NCBI RefSeq assembly: GCF_029714285.1
Contig: NZ_CP121662.1
Span: 2,418,001-2,482,000 of the forward strand
Length of the DNA: 64,000 bases
Direction of reading: 5' to 3'
Source of the DNA: Rhizobium sp. CB3090
Lineage (GTDB): Bacteria > Pseudomonadota > Alphaproteobacteria > Rhizobiales > Rhizobiaceae
Part shown: positions 27,644 to 36,891 of the stretch, piece after piece
Layout: each line of letters opens with the position of its first letter
How positions within the stretch are numbered: position 1 is the stretch's first letter
Made by a program: the position numbers and the translations under genes
Notes under the pieces: model-generated
Told to the model about the DNA's origin: nothing
Seen by the model: the letters and a program-made list of their open reading frames with translations, nothing else
Database searches by the model: none

Positions 27644-27698
27644 CGGTTCCCCATGATCGCGCCGATTTCAGCATTTCACCGGCAGCCGGGCAAGCTAT

Positions 27699-28595
27699 TC
27701 AGAGTGCTTGCGCCGGCTCTACCGCCCGATTTCGCCGCACTTCCAGCAAGATATGGCCGAAGAGCGCGATAAGTACGATCGGGCCACCGATCAGCGTCGC
27801 CTGCGAAGGCCGCTCGGCGAGAAACATCCAGACCCATAGAGGCGTCAGCGGTACTTCGAGCGACGTCAACAGGCTGGCGTCGGCAGCCGGGATCAGCCGC
27901 GAACCGAACGTGTAAAGGCTGAGACCCATGGCGTTCTGAACGATGCCGAAGGCGATGATCAGGCCGAGATCATGTCCCGATACCATCGCCGGCGAAGCGA
28001 ACCAGAAGGTGATGAAGGAGCAGAGCCAGGCGGACAAGGCCATCGCCGGAAGCATCGGCACATCCCGGTGCCGGCGCATGACGACGGCGAGACCGGCGAC
28101 CGTCAACGTCATGACGCCGGCAAGGACCTTGCCGAGCCAACCTCCGCTACCATCAGCCTCACCAGAGAGCATAACGATCACGCCGAAGAGTGCCACGACG
28201 CTGGCGACCAGCGTCGCCATGCTTGGGCGCTCCTTGATGAAGACATAGGCAACGCCGGCAGTAACGAAGGGCACCGTCGCATAGATCACCATCGCATCGG
28301 CGACGGAGGTATAATAGATCGAGCCGATGCCGCTGATCATGGAGGCGGTGGAAAACACCGTTGTTGCCAGCGACGGCCAACGCATGGAGCGAAGAATGCG
28401 CCAAGCCCTGCCGCGCTCGATATAGAAAAACAGCGAGAAGACGCCAAGACCGGATACAATGCCGCGGCAAAAGAGGATGGTCATCAGATCGGCATGGATC
28501 AAGCGCACGAACAGACCGGACGTCGACCATGCCAGGGCTGAACCCGCTACATAGATCACGCCCAGCCGATATTGCTGTTGCTCCGCCAGCGTCAC
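27699..28595 (-). CDS. DMT-superfamily (EamA) transporter
   Basis: Inner-membrane protein of about 298 residues with ten predicted helices in two EamA halves. The first half shows SALAWSTSGLFVRLI and GSIYYTSVADAMVIYATVPFVTAGVAYVFIKERPS; the second shows LTSLEVPLTPLWVWMFLAERPSQATLIGG. The start is a GTG (28595) eight bases after GGGAGG; an upstream ATG frame at 28649 lacks such a site. Probably exports a metabolite or amino acid; substrate unknown. Confidence 0.87.
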   Translation of the reverse strand: MTLAEQQQYRLGVIYVAGSALAWSTSGLFVRLIHADLMTILFCRGIVSGLGVFSLFFYIERGRAWRILRSMRWPSLATTVFSTASMISGIGSIYYTSVADAMVIYATVPFVTAGVAYVFIKERPSMATLVASVVALFGVIVMLSGEADGSGGWLGKVLAGVMTLTVAGLAVVMRRHRDVPMLPAMALSAWLCSFITFWFASPAMVSGHDLGLIIAFGIVQNAMGLSLYTFGSRLIPAADASLLTSLEVPLTPLWVWMFLAERPSQATLIGGPIVLIALFGHILLEVRRNRAVEPAQAL

Positions 28596-28805
28596 GACGA
28601 ATCCTCCCGAACCCTTTAGGCTTCGACTATTAGCGAGCACCGTGAGCACCTACAAGCGAAGCTTGCGGCGTAAAATGTCGTTAATGCGAGAAGAGGTGTC
28701 GCGGTTGCAGAACCGGCACGTCTATCTACGCCGAAACCAGCGCTCATCTCTTGCAGATACTCCGGATGCCTTTAGGGTACCGGATATTCGGGAGAGGGAG
28801 AATCA

Positions 28806-29243
28806 ATGCAGCTATTGCTGGCAGGGCTGTTTGCATGCGGCTGCGTGAGCTTGGTCGACGCCCCGCTATGGCCGGCTGCCGAAAGCTACGTCAATGCGAC
28901 GACAGAATGCAGTCAAAGCGGCGATCCCGGCAACTGCCGGCACACGCGCGATGCGTGGAAGAGCGAATACGACGCTGCGACCGCCGGAAAGTATCAAGAC
29001 CAGCGCAATGTCGCATTCTGCCTAAGCACAGGCTGCGATAATGCCATTCAGGCCGACAAGATTCGCGGCTGCGCCTGGCGCATCGTCATCGTGAATTCGA
29101 GACCCGCGGAACTGGATAGTACCGATGCTGCGAATCTCAAGCATTTCTGCGGATCCGCTTATGTCGATCCAGTGGGACGGCGCGCAGCCGAGGTCCAAGC
29201 GAAGACAATGCTGGAACTCCTCGGGGTGCGACCGGGCGCATAG
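28806..29243 (+). CDS. Small secreted Cys-rich protein, function unknown
   Basis: I do not recognise this 145-residue protein. It has a short hydrophobic N terminus LLLAGLFACGC, which could be a signal peptide or a weak lipobox (Cys at 11 or 13). The body has Cys in CSQSGDPGNC, FCLSTGC, RGCAW and FCGSAY, enough for several disulfides in the periplasm, and a helical C terminus. Strong GGGAG ribosome site. Alone on its strand, with a long hairpin overlapping its stop. Confidence 0.7.
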   Translation: MQLLLAGLFACGCVSLVDAPLWPAAESYVNATTECSQSGDPGNCRHTRDAWKSEYDAATAGKYQDQRNVAFCLSTGCDNAIQADKIRGCAWRIVIVNSRPAELDSTDAANLKHFCGSAYVDPVGRRAAEVQAKTMLELLGVRPGA

Positions 29244-29266
29244 CGGTCGGTAACCGCCATGCGCCC
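29234..29266. terminator. Hairpin between convergent genes
   Basis: GGGCGCAT (29234-29241) pairs with ATGCGCCC (29259-29266); after one mismatch an inner 5-bp stem GCGGT/ACCGC continues to a 5-base loop. It overlaps the stop codon of the small Cys-rich gene and is followed on plus by ATTTCATTT. It probably terminates from both sides. Confidence 0.7.
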
Positions 29267-29274
29267 GATTTCAT

Positions 29275-29892
29275 TTACATTTTGGCATATGGCGCGAAAA
29301 AGCCTCGGATCGCCTCGATCTCGTTCGGGCGGATGTCGTGGCCGCCCGAATGCCAGTCGAGCGTCACCTCAGCCTTCTGCCGCATGAAATAATCCGCCAG
29401 CGCCTTGGTCACTGGCGCCGGCGAGATCGGGTCTCGTTCGCCCGCGGTTATCAAAACCCGACTGCCGTCGAGCTTGGCGTTGTCGCGCGGCTGGAACGGG
29501 ATCAACGGATGCATCAGCACGGCGGCATCGAAGAGATCGCCATGCTCGATCAGCACATTGGCGAGAATATTCGCACCATTGGAAAAACCGAGGCCAAGCA
29601 CTTGCGAGGCACCGTGGTCGACGGCCAGGCTCTTCACATAGGCCGCCATCTTCTCTGTGGCGCGGGCAAGGTCCGCCATGTCGTAGACGCCCTCGCCCGT
29701 GCGCCGGAAGAAGCGTGCCGCACCATGTTCCGAAACGTCGCCACGCGGCGAGACGATCGTAGCTTCCGGCAACAGGCGGCTGGCGAAATCGAAGAATTGG
29801 TTCTCGTCGCCGCCCGTGCCGTGGAAGGTGAACAGAATAGGCTTGCCAGGTGCACCGGGCTTCACCCGATGCACATAGATCGTATCCGTCAT
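29275..29892 (-). CDS. Alpha/beta hydrolase, MhqD-like carboxylesterase
   Basis: Phospholipase/carboxylesterase-family hydrolase, 205 residues. Oxyanion region TFHGTGGDENQF, nucleophile elbow GLGFSNGANI (Ser), acid in ITAGERDPISP and catalytic His in HSGGHDI form a complete triad. The gene lies 14 bases behind an MhqO-like dioxygenase; the pairing matches the MhqD-MhqO arrangement of quinone and electrophile defence in Firmicutes. GGGGG lies about six bases before the ATG. Confidence 0.86.
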   Translation of the reverse strand: MTDTIYVHRVKPGAPGKPILFTFHGTGGDENQFFDFASRLLPEATIVSPRGDVSEHGAARFFRRTGEGVYDMADLARATEKMAAYVKSLAVDHGASQVLGLGFSNGANILANVLIEHGDLFDAAVLMHPLIPFQPRDNAKLDGSRVLITAGERDPISPAPVTKALADYFMRQKAEVTLDWHSGGHDIRPNEIEAIRGFFAPYAKM

Positions 29893-29906
29893 GATTGCCC
29901 CCTTGA

Positions 29907-30839
29907 TTAAGCGTCCAGCGGTTCGAGATGCTGCTCGAGCAGCGCCCGCAGATGAGCGTGCTGTTCCGGCAGTTTCAACGCCTCGCCGAGATGGGCCGTA
30001 TCTTCGTCCCGATTGAAACCGGGCTCGTTCGTGGCGACTTCAAACAGCACGCCGCCCGGCGTGCGGAAATAGATCGCCCAGAAATAGTCTCGGTCAATCA
30101 CCGGCGTGACCTGATATCCCGTATCCATCAGCGCCTTGCGCACTTCGAGCTGCTTTGCGCGGTTCTCGACGGCAAAGGCGACGTGGTGGACGGAGCCTGC
30201 GCCGGGAAGTGCGCGGCCGATATTCGGCATGGTTTCAAGATCGACGAAATCGGCACCATTTCCGCCCGGAATGGCGAGCCGCTTGACGCCTTCATGCGTA
30301 TCGACCACTTCGTACCCCATGTATTTCAGCAACTCAGCCGTGGCACCCTCGTCCCTGAGCCGCATGGCGACCGAATGGAAGCCTCTGATCGCATGCTCGG
30401 CATCGACGCCGCCATGTGTCCACGGCTGGCGACCGTCGTCCTTGACCTCGACAAGAGCGAAACCGTCACCATCAGGACCGGCGAAATGCAGGCGCTTCTG
30501 GCCGAAGGATTCATCGGTCTTCAGAGCCTCGACGCCCTGATTGCCGAGCCGCTCGGTCCAATAGCCGATCGCGCCTTCCGGAATGGAGAAAACGGTATTG
30601 CCGACTTCCCCGGTGCCGGGACGGCCGCGAGCCATCTTCGGGAACGGGAAATAGGTCATGATCGTGCCGGGCGTGCCGATCTCGTCACCATAATAAAGAT
30701 GATAGACATCGGGCGCGTCGAAATTGACCGTCTTCTTGACCCGGCGCAACCCAAGCGTGTCCGTGAAGAACTTATTGTTGGTGCGGGCGTCTTCCGCCAT
30801 CGAGGTAACGTGGTGAAGACCCTTGATCTGATTGAGCAT
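29907..30839 (-). CDS. Ring-cleaving dioxygenase, MhqO-like (glyoxalase fold)
   Basis: Vicinal-oxygen-chelate protein with two paired glyoxalase modules, 310 residues. Metal ligands are H near LKGLHHVTSMAEDA, the second-half HHVAFAVEN and terminal Glu in TPGGVLFEVATNEPGF. MhqO-type enzymes cleave hydroquinones or related electrophiles. Start set at MLNQIKG with AGGGG upstream. First gene of a two-gene operon with the MhqD-like hydrolase; a strong inverted repeat lies about 110 bases upstream. Confidence 0.88.
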   Translation of the reverse strand: MLNQIKGLHHVTSMAEDARTNNKFFTDTLGLRRVKKTVNFDAPDVYHLYYGDEIGTPGTIMTYFPFPKMARGRPGTGEVGNTVFSIPEGAIGYWTERLGNQGVEALKTDESFGQKRLHFAGPDGDGFALVEVKDDGRQPWTHGGVDAEHAIRGFHSVAMRLRDEGATAELLKYMGYEVVDTHEGVKRLAIPGGNGADFVDLETMPNIGRALPGAGSVHHVAFAVENRAKQLEVRKALMDTGYQVTPVIDRDYFWAIYFRTPGGVLFEVATNEPGFNRDEDTAHLGEALKLPEQHAHLRALLEQHLEPLDA

Positions 30840-30948
30840 CTTTAACCCCTTGTCTCGCCCGCAACGGCAGGCGTTTCTCATGAGCAGAAGATGGTCCCGC
30901 AGCCCGTTTTTCGATAGCCCCCAATAGCCAAACGGATTGTCTCTGATT

Positions 30949-30976
30949 GTTGAACGATAAATTGCTATCGTTCAAC
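30949..30976. promoter_or_regulatory. Strong inverted repeat, likely operator of the mhqO-like operon
   Basis: Perfect 11-bp arms GTTGAACGATA (30949-30959) / TATCGTTCAAC (30966-30976) with a 6-base spacer. It lies 110 bases upstream of the mhqO-like gene and 95 before the antitoxin gene. Symmetry and length fit a MarR- or TetR-type repressor site. Minus-strand reading also offers TTGAAC as a -35 element inside the arm. Confidence 0.65.
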
Positions 30977-31043
30977 GATGCCCTCTCGCTTCAACATCAG
31001 CCTTGTTGGCATTGCCTAAGGCGATCGCACATATTACTCTAAT

Positions 31044-31056
31044 CTAGACAGTCTAG
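31044..31056. promoter_or_regulatory. Candidate toxin-antitoxin operator
   Basis: Perfect palindrome CTAGAC-A-GTCTAG, followed by another CTAG, ends 14 bases before the antitoxin ATG. Phd-type antitoxins autoregulate from such palindromes over their promoter. Confidence 0.55.
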
Positions 31057-31070
31057 CTAGGAGTCCACTG

Positions 31071-31325
31071 ATGGATTGGCCATTGCAAGATGCCAAGAAT
31101 CAATTCTCGAGAGTCGTGCAGAAGGCACGCAGCGAAGGTCCGCAGACCGTCACGCTACGCGGCGAGCGCGCGGTCGTTGTTCTCTCCGCTGAGGACTATG
31201 ACGCCTTGCGCGCTAATAGGCCGAGCCTGGTCGACGATCTGCTGTCAGGGCCGGCCTGGGACGATGAGTTCGCCGATGCGGTGACAAAGCGAGACAAAAC
31301 GCCAAGCCGGGATATCGCCTTCTGA
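31071..31325 (+). CDS. Phd/YefM-family antitoxin
   Basis: Antitoxin of 84 residues. The N-terminal DNA-binding part is MDWPLQDAKNQFSRVVQKARSEGPQTVTLRGERAVVVLSAEDYDAL, the classical Phd/YefM pattern. The acidic C-terminal tail (LVDDLLSGPAWDDEFADAV) would wrap the PIN toxin. GGAG lies eight bases before the ATG. Its stop overlaps the toxin start (TGATG). Confidence 0.92.
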   Translation: MDWPLQDAKNQFSRVVQKARSEGPQTVTLRGERAVVVLSAEDYDALRANRPSLVDDLLSGPAWDDEFADAVTKRDKTPSRDIAF

Positions 31326-31735
31326 TGTATCTGATCGATACCAATGTCATTTCCGAAGCCCGTCGCGGCACGCCCGAAGCAATATCCTGGTTGCGCACTG
31401 CCGATCCGTCCACCGTCTATCTCAGCGTCATTACGCTCGGCGAAGTCATGCGCGGAATTGCCCTGAAGCGAAAGTCCGACCCACGAGCCGCCGCACATCT
31501 GGAAGAATGGCTGCGCAAGCTTCGCCATGATCACAGTGGCCGCATCCTGCCCATCACCGACCAAATCGCTGTCGAATGGGGTCGCGTTGCCGCACTGCGT
31601 CCCCGTGGCGGTGCCGACGAGTTGATCGCAGCCACTGCAATCGTCCATGATTTGATTGTCGTTACGCGCAATATCAGTAATTTTGACGATACCGGCGTGT
31701 CGGTCATCAATCCCTGGGATCAGACCTCTTACTGA
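31325..31735 (+). CDS. PIN-domain toxin (VapC/FitB family)
   Basis: Ribonuclease toxin of 136 residues. The PIN acidic residues are in place: Asp in LIDTNVISE, Glu in LGEVMRG, Asp in [11 protein letters not shown] and Asp in [10 protein letters not shown]. Expected to cleave RNA (often tRNA) when free from its antitoxin. Translationally coupled to the antitoxin. The 3' end overlaps convergent ung by 7 bases. Confidence 0.92.
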   Translation: MYLIDTNVISEARRGTPEAISWLRTADPSTVYLSVITLGEVMRGIALKRKSDPRAAAHLEEWLRKLRHDHSGRILPITDQIAVEWGRVAALRPRGGADELIAATAIVHDLIVVTRNISNFDDTGVSVINPWDQTSY

Positions 31736-32445
31736 CGCTCCGGATCACTCGGCAAAGCCCAATCGATCGGGTTCTTCCCGTGCTCGACCAGATAGGCATT
31801 CGCCTTGGAGAAATGCCGGCAGCCGAGGAAGCCGTTATGCGCCGACAGCGGCGACGGATGGGCAGCTTTCAGCACGAGATGGCGCTCGGTATCGACGAAT
31901 GCGGCTTTCTTCTGTGCGTAGGAGCCCCAGAGCATGAAGACCACGCCGTCGCATTCGTCGTTGACCCTGCGGATGACGGCATCGGTGAAGCGCTCCCAGC
32001 CCTTGCCTCGGTGCGAGGCCGCTTGCGATTCCTCGACCGTAAGCACGCTGTTGAGCAGAAGCACGCCCTGCTTCGCCCAGCTTTCGAGAAAGCCGTGACG
32101 CGCCGGCGGGATGCCGAGGTCGGTTTCCAGTTCCTTGTAGATATTGACCAGCGACGGCGGGATGCGCACGCCGGGGCGAACGCTGAAGCAAAGCCCATGC
32201 GCCTGGCCGATGCCGTGATAGGGATCCTGCCCGAGGATCACGACCTGCACCTCATCGAGCGGCGTCAGGTCCAAGGCCCGGAAATATTCGCTGCCGCGCG
32301 GAAAGATCACCTTGCCGCGCTGCTTCTCTTCGACAAGAAAGGACTTGAGCTGCTGCATATAGGGGCTGACGAATTCCTGCGATAGCGCCTCTTTCCAGCT
32401 CTCCTCCAGCTTGATTCCCGCTTCCGCCATCGGCCATGCCTCCAT
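31729..32445 (-). CDS. ung: Uracil-DNA glycosylase, family 1
   Basis: Removes uracil from DNA as the first step of base-excision repair. The active-site water-activating motif is [22 protein letters not shown], the C-terminal DNA-intercalation motif is [23 protein letters not shown], and [10 protein letters not shown] is also present. Length 238 (or 233 from the second ATG). The gene's 3' end overlaps the PIN toxin gene by 7 bases. Confidence 0.96.
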   Translation of the reverse strand: MEAWPMAEAGIKLEESWKEALSQEFVSPYMQQLKSFLVEEKQRGKVIFPRGSEYFRALDLTPLDEVQVVILGQDPYHGIGQAHGLCFSVRPGVRIPPSLVNIYKELETDLGIPPARHGFLESWAKQGVLLLNSVLTVEESQAASHRGKGWERFTDAVIRRVNDECDGVVFMLWGSYAQKKAAFVDTERHLVLKAAHPSPLSAHNGFLGCRHFSKANAYLVEHGKNPIDWALPSDPERQ

Positions 32446-32605
32446 CTTTCGTCAGCATCTCGATTGAGGATGAAAGCGACAGCGTGTCAAGAAGATGACT
32501 TGCATCGCAGCCTACAGAACACAGCTTTCGGGGAACGGCGCGGCTTGATCGCTGCCTCACATCGGCGATAACAAATCTATTCTAGGCGGAACTTGCCACC
32601 GATAG

Positions 32606-33211
32606 CTACTGCGCCCTCACCCCCGTCGAGATCAGTAAAGCATCGCGCTCCGCCTCTGGCATGGCGCGCACGCGTCGGCTCACCGTGAGGCGGATCGCGG
32701 CAAACCCTGCCACCATCAACACCGCCTTGCTGACGATGCCGAAGGCGGGCATAACGACTGCCCATGTGTGAAGATCAAACTCGATACCGAGGAAGGCATT
32801 GAGGGCGCCAGACACGAACATGAGGCCGGCCCACACAAAGCCCACATAGGTGGCGACATCCGGTGCGACCGACCGCGCGATAGCCGGCAGATAGCGATTC
32901 ATCCAACCGGGCTTGAGCATCACCACGCCGACGATCGCATAAATGATGCTCGGTTTGAACAATACGAAACGCGGATCGTCCGTCAGCAGCGTTGCGATGC
33001 CTGCGGCAATGACCAGAAAAAGGCTCAGCCACTCCATGATGTCGATCGGCTTGCGTCGAATGAATTGAATTCCGATTTGCGCAAGGCCAAGCGCAATCGC
33101 CAGGCACACCGAAAGCGCCGCATTGCCTGTCAACGACAGCAGAACGATGAAAAGCAGACTGGAGGCCAGATCGGCGAGCAGCAGCCCAACAGCATCGAAA
33201 AAGCTCTTCAT
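32606..33211 (-). CDS. Septation protein A homologue (YciB/IspZ-like) membrane protein
   Basis: Polytopic inner-membrane protein, 201 residues, about five to six helices. YciB/IspZ-type landmarks are FIRRKPIDIMEWLSLFLV, ATLLTDDPRFVLFKPSIIYAIVGVVML and PGWMNRYLP. The family influences septation and envelope synthesis. Start set at MKSFFDAVG, after GGGA; a long upstream open frame antisense to the flavoprotein gene is not coding. Rhizobia often carry another ispZ, so this may be a paralogue. Confidence 0.82.
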   Translation of the reverse strand: MKSFFDAVGLLLADLASSLLFIVLLSLTGNAALSVCLAIALGLAQIGIQFIRRKPIDIMEWLSLFLVIAAGIATLLTDDPRFVLFKPSIIYAIVGVVMLKPGWMNRYLPAIARSVAPDVATYVGFVWAGLMFVSGALNAFLGIEFDLHTWAVVMPAFGIVSKAVLMVAGFAAIRLTVSRRVRAMPEAERDALLISTGVRAQ

Positions 33212-33299
33212 CGCGTCCCAGTTCTCATTGCGACGTCCGCGATGGTGATAAAGCGAAGCGACGCCGCCCAGCAAAAGACGTGCTCGCAATCCTCGCCGA

Positions 33300-35747
33300 T
33301 CACCCCTTAACCCGCGCCATCTGCGGATCATACAGCGGCTGTAACGAAACCCGACAAGGCACGCGCCGCCGCGCAACGTCGAGCTCATACCGGCCGCCCA
33401 ACACAAAATCCTCGCTAACTCCATCCGCATTGCGGACATAGCCGTAGCCGATCGGCTTGCCGATCGTGTAGCCATAGCCGCCGCTCGACAGCCAGCCGAC
33501 GCGCTGGCCGTCGCGGTAGATCGTCTCGCGGCCGAGGAGTACGGTTTCGGGATCATCGGGCACAAAGCAGGCGAGCAGCTTTTTCACCCCCGAAGCCAGT
33601 TGCCGCTCGATGGCCTCCCGGCCACGGAAGGCGATATTTTTCTTCGTCTTCACCGCCCAGGCGAGCCCCGCCTCGACCGGCGTGTGATCGGGGCCGATGT
33701 CGGAGCCCCAGGCACGATAGCCCTTTTCCAGCCGGCAGCTTTCGATCGCGCGGTAGCCTGCATTGACCAATCCCTGATGACGCCCCGCCGCCATCAACGC
33801 ATCATAGACCGTGGCAGCATATTCCACCGGCACATGCAGCTCATAACCGAGCTCGCCGACATAGGTCACGCGCAGCGCCCGAACCGGGCAACCGGCGATG
33901 CCGATGGTCTTCACCTGCAGGAAAGGAAATGCGGCGTTCGAAACATCGTCCGCGGTGACGGATTCCAGCACTTTGCGGGAATTCGGTCCCATCAGAGACA
34001 GCACGGAATAGGCGGAGGTGATATCCACCAGTTCGGCATGCATCTCGGCCGGAATATTCCTGGCGATCCAGTCGAAATCATGCGTGGCAAAGCCTGTACC
34101 TGTCGTGATGTAGAATTCGTTCTCGGCGACACGTGCCACGGTAACATCGCATTCGATGCCGCCTCTGTCGTTCAGCATCTGCGTATAGGTCAGTGCACCG
34201 ACCGGCTTGGCGACATCGTTGGCCGCGATCCAGGAGAGCGCCGCTTCGGCATCCCGACCCTTCAGCACGAATTTGGCAAAAGACGTCTGATCGAAGATCA
34301 CCGCCGCCTCGCGTACCGCCCTGTGTTCACGGCCGACCGCATCGAACCAGTTCTGGCGGCCGTAACTGTAGATGTCCTTCGGCTCCTCGCCGGCAAAAAG
34401 GTCGGCGAACCAGTTCGGCCGCTCCCAGCCGAGCTTTTCGCCGAAACAGGCGCCCTGCGCCTTCAGCCGGTCATAGAGTGGCGACTTCCGGCAGGGGCGG
34501 CCGCTCGAATGCTCCTCGAACGGCCAGGCCATAGTGTAATGCTTGCCATAAGCTTCCAGTGTGCGGGTGCGCACCCAGTCCGTATCGAAATGTGGGCGGC
34601 CGAAGCGCCTGATGTCGACGGGCCAGAGATCATAGGGCGGCTCGCCCTTCACCACCCATTCGGCGAGCGCCATGCCCGCACCGCCCGCTGACGCAATGCC
34701 GAAGGCGTTGAAGCCGGCGCCGACGAAGAAGTTCCGCAGCTCCGGCGCTTCACCGAGGATGAAATTGCCGTCGGGCGTAAAGCTCTCAGGGCCGTTCAGA
34801 AGCTGCTTGACGCCCGCCGTCTGCAACGCCGGCACACGCATCAGGGCCTGTTCCATGATCTGCTCGAAGTGATTGAAATTGCTATCGAGCAGCGTGTAGT
34901 GAAACTCCTTGGGGATGCCGTCGATCGCCCAGGGTATCGGATTCGGCTCATAGCCGCCCATCACCAAACCGCCGACCTCCTCCTTGTAATAGGTCAACCT
35001 GTCGGGATCGCGCAGCGTCGGCAGGTTGGAGGGGACGCCGAAGGATTCGGTGATGAGATATTGATGCTCGACGGAGACGAGCGGCACGTTGACGCCGAAG
35101 CGCGCACCAAAGCTCCGCGTCCACTGCCCGGCGCAGACCACGACACGCTCGCATTCGATTCGGCCGCTGTCGGTGATAACAGCGCGGATCCTGCCCTTGT
35201 CGATCTCCAGATCGAGAACTTCGGTATCCTCGAAAATCGAAACGCCGGCCATGCGCGCGCCCTTCGCCAGCGCCTGGGTGATATCGGAGGGATTGGCCTG
35301 CCCGTCGGTCGGCAGAAAGGCGGCACCGACCAGATCGTCTGTATCCATCAGCGGCCAAAGATCGAAGGCCTCCTTCGGCGTCAGCAGATGCATCTGCAGC
35401 CCGAAGGATTGCGCCGTCGTCGCCTGCCGCTTGACTTCCGTCCAGCGCTCCTCGTTGCAGGCAAGGCGCAGGCCGCCGTTCATCTTCCAGCCGGTGGCAA
35501 GCCCCGTCTCGGCCTCCAGCCTCTTATAGAGATCGACCGAATAGCCGAGCATCTGGGTGATATTGGCGCTGGTGCGCAATTGCCCGACGAGACCCGCGGC
35601 ATGGAACGTCGTGCCCGATGTCAGCTTCTTTCGCTCCAGCAGCACCGTATCGGTCAGCCCGAGCTTGGCAAGGTGATAGGCCGTCGAGCAGCCGACGATA
35701 CCCCCGCCGATGACGACCGCCTTCGCTGCGTGGGGCAGTTCCTTCAT
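33300..35747 (-). CDS. Dimethylglycine/sarcosine-dehydrogenase-like FAD and GcvT fusion
   Basis: Two-part demethylase of 815 residues. The N-terminal DAO-type FAD domain (about 1-390) has VVIGGGIVGCSTAYHLAKLG and GTTFHAAGLVGQ, a typical site of covalent His-FAD linkage. The C-terminal GcvT/aminomethyltransferase half (about 430-815) has YTQMLNDRGGIECDVTV, FYITTGTG, SLMGPNSRKVLE and YVGELGYELHVP. Such enzymes remove a methyl group from N-methyl amino acids and pass it to tetrahydrofolate. It lies 9 bases after the LicA-type kinase gene, so both probably handle choline-like or other methylated amines. Substrate not determined. Confidence 0.88.
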   Translation of the reverse strand: MKELPHAAKAVVIGGGIVGCSTAYHLAKLGLTDTVLLERKKLTSGTTFHAAGLVGQLRTSANITQMLGYSVDLYKRLEAETGLATGWKMNGGLRLACNEERWTEVKRQATTAQSFGLQMHLLTPKEAFDLWPLMDTDDLVGAAFLPTDGQANPSDITQALAKGARMAGVSIFEDTEVLDLEIDKGRIRAVITDSGRIECERVVVCAGQWTRSFGARFGVNVPLVSVEHQYLITESFGVPSNLPTLRDPDRLTYYKEEVGGLVMGGYEPNPIPWAIDGIPKEFHYTLLDSNFNHFEQIMEQALMRVPALQTAGVKQLLNGPESFTPDGNFILGEAPELRNFFVGAGFNAFGIASAGGAGMALAEWVVKGEPPYDLWPVDIRRFGRPHFDTDWVRTRTLEAYGKHYTMAWPFEEHSSGRPCRKSPLYDRLKAQGACFGEKLGWERPNWFADLFAGEEPKDIYSYGRQNWFDAVGREHRAVREAAVIFDQTSFAKFVLKGRDAEAALSWIAANDVAKPVGALTYTQMLNDRGGIECDVTVARVAENEFYITTGTGFATHDFDWIARNIPAEMHAELVDITSAYSVLSLMGPNSRKVLESVTADDVSNAAFPFLQVKTIGIAGCPVRALRVTYVGELGYELHVPVEYAATVYDALMAAGRHQGLVNAGYRAIESCRLEKGYRAWGSDIGPDHTPVEAGLAWAVKTKKNIAFRGREAIERQLASGVKKLLACFVPDDPETVLLGRETIYRDGQRVGWLSSGGYGYTIGKPIGYGYVRNADGVSEDFVLGGRYELDVARRRVPCRVSLQPLYDPQMARVKG

Positions 35748-35756
35748 CGCATCACC

Positions 35757-36635
35757 TCAAGAATTCCGGAATGATTGATAGGCGCGTTCAAATCGCGCCA
35801 GATTTTCGCTCGTATAGGCTGAATAATCGAAATCGATATGGGAGTGGATTTCGGAAACCATACTCCACATCGTCTCGCGCAACAGCGAAGCGCATTTCAT
35901 CGCCTGGTAGCGCCGACGTAGCTCGTCGCTCACCGGCGCCTCGAAATAGGCCTCCAGCATCGCCGTTTCCTGGCCTTCGGAGAATTCGTTGTTGGAGGCA
36001 AGACCGCCGAGATCGAAGAGCGGCGTGTTGAAACCCGCATAATCCCAGTCAATCAGCCAGAGCCTTGTTCCATCATCGAGAAAATTGTTGGCCAGCAGAT
36101 CGTTATGGCCAAAAACGATGTCGAAAGGCCTGGCAGCCTGCTCCAGCTGCTCGGCGGTATCGAGGAAGGAAGGCAGCAATGTCTTATGACGACTACCGTC
36201 CTCTTTAAGAACGGCGGCATAGTCGCGGACGACATGAAAAACCCAGAAGATGGCCGCGGCGCCACGAAAATGTCTGGCGACATTCCGGTGACAAGAACGG
36301 ACAAGCGGCACAATGCGCGCCAGCATCAAAGGGTCGCGAACATCCTCCGCTACAAGCGGTTTTCCGTCGATATAGTCCAGCACGAGGACGCCTGGCTCGG
36401 AGTGAACGACAGCGGGTGACAATCCAGCCGCATGCGCGGCCTTGCTCGCGGCCAGTTCGTTGGCACGGCTGATGTGGTGAACCGGAATATCCGTTCCAAG
36501 GCGGACGACGAAACGCCGGCCGCTGTCGGTGACCAGGTAATTGCGATTGGTGATGCCGCCCACGAGCGGAGCGATATCGATCGATCCTCGCCAGATACCA
36601 AGAGCTTGTATCTTGTCTTCGGGCGTTACGATCAT
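35757..36635 (-). CDS. LicA-type choline/ethanolamine kinase-like phosphotransferase
   Basis: Protein-kinase-fold small-molecule kinase, 292 residues. N-lobe GGITNRNYLVTDSGRRFVVRLG, catalytic loop IVFGHNDLLANNFL (HxD...N) and metal motif LWLIDWDYAGFNTPLFDLG, as in LicA/choline kinases. The Brenner motif is intact, so it is likely active. First gene of the operon with the dimethylglycine-dehydrogenase-like flavoprotein and divergent from the DeoR regulator. Confidence 0.88.
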   Translation of the reverse strand: MIVTPEDKIQALGIWRGSIDIAPLVGGITNRNYLVTDSGRRFVVRLGTDIPVHHISRANELAASKAAHAAGLSPAVVHSEPGVLVLDYIDGKPLVAEDVRDPLMLARIVPLVRSCHRNVARHFRGAAAIFWVFHVVRDYAAVLKEDGSRHKTLLPSFLDTAEQLEQAARPFDIVFGHNDLLANNFLDDGTRLWLIDWDYAGFNTPLFDLGGLASNNEFSEGQETAMLEAYFEAPVSDELRRRYQAMKCASLLRETMWSMVSEIHSHIDFDYSAYTSENLARFERAYQSFRNS

Positions 36636-36891
36636 CCCTCCTCCAGCGCTAAAATCGCGCGTCTTTCGGATGTAAAAGGTTCCTCACAAAAGGAGAACTG
36701 TCAAGAACTAGCCACAAAATGAAACGATCATTTGGTTTTTTGTTGGATTTTGCGGGGAAGAGGGGTCTAATCCCTATTAGGCTCTGGATATTTGCAACAG
36801 AAAGCTTCACCGTAATTAGGATTTGACCTAAAAATTCAATCTCGAGGTGATTGGGACGAGATAACTTGCGTTTGAGTCGTTATCCCGCTCC

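Noticed and set aside
33212..33565. N-terminal extension of the YciB/IspZ-like protein
   Set aside because: The upstream 118 codons are antisense to the flavoprotein gene, Arg/Ala/Ser-rich and unlike the family.
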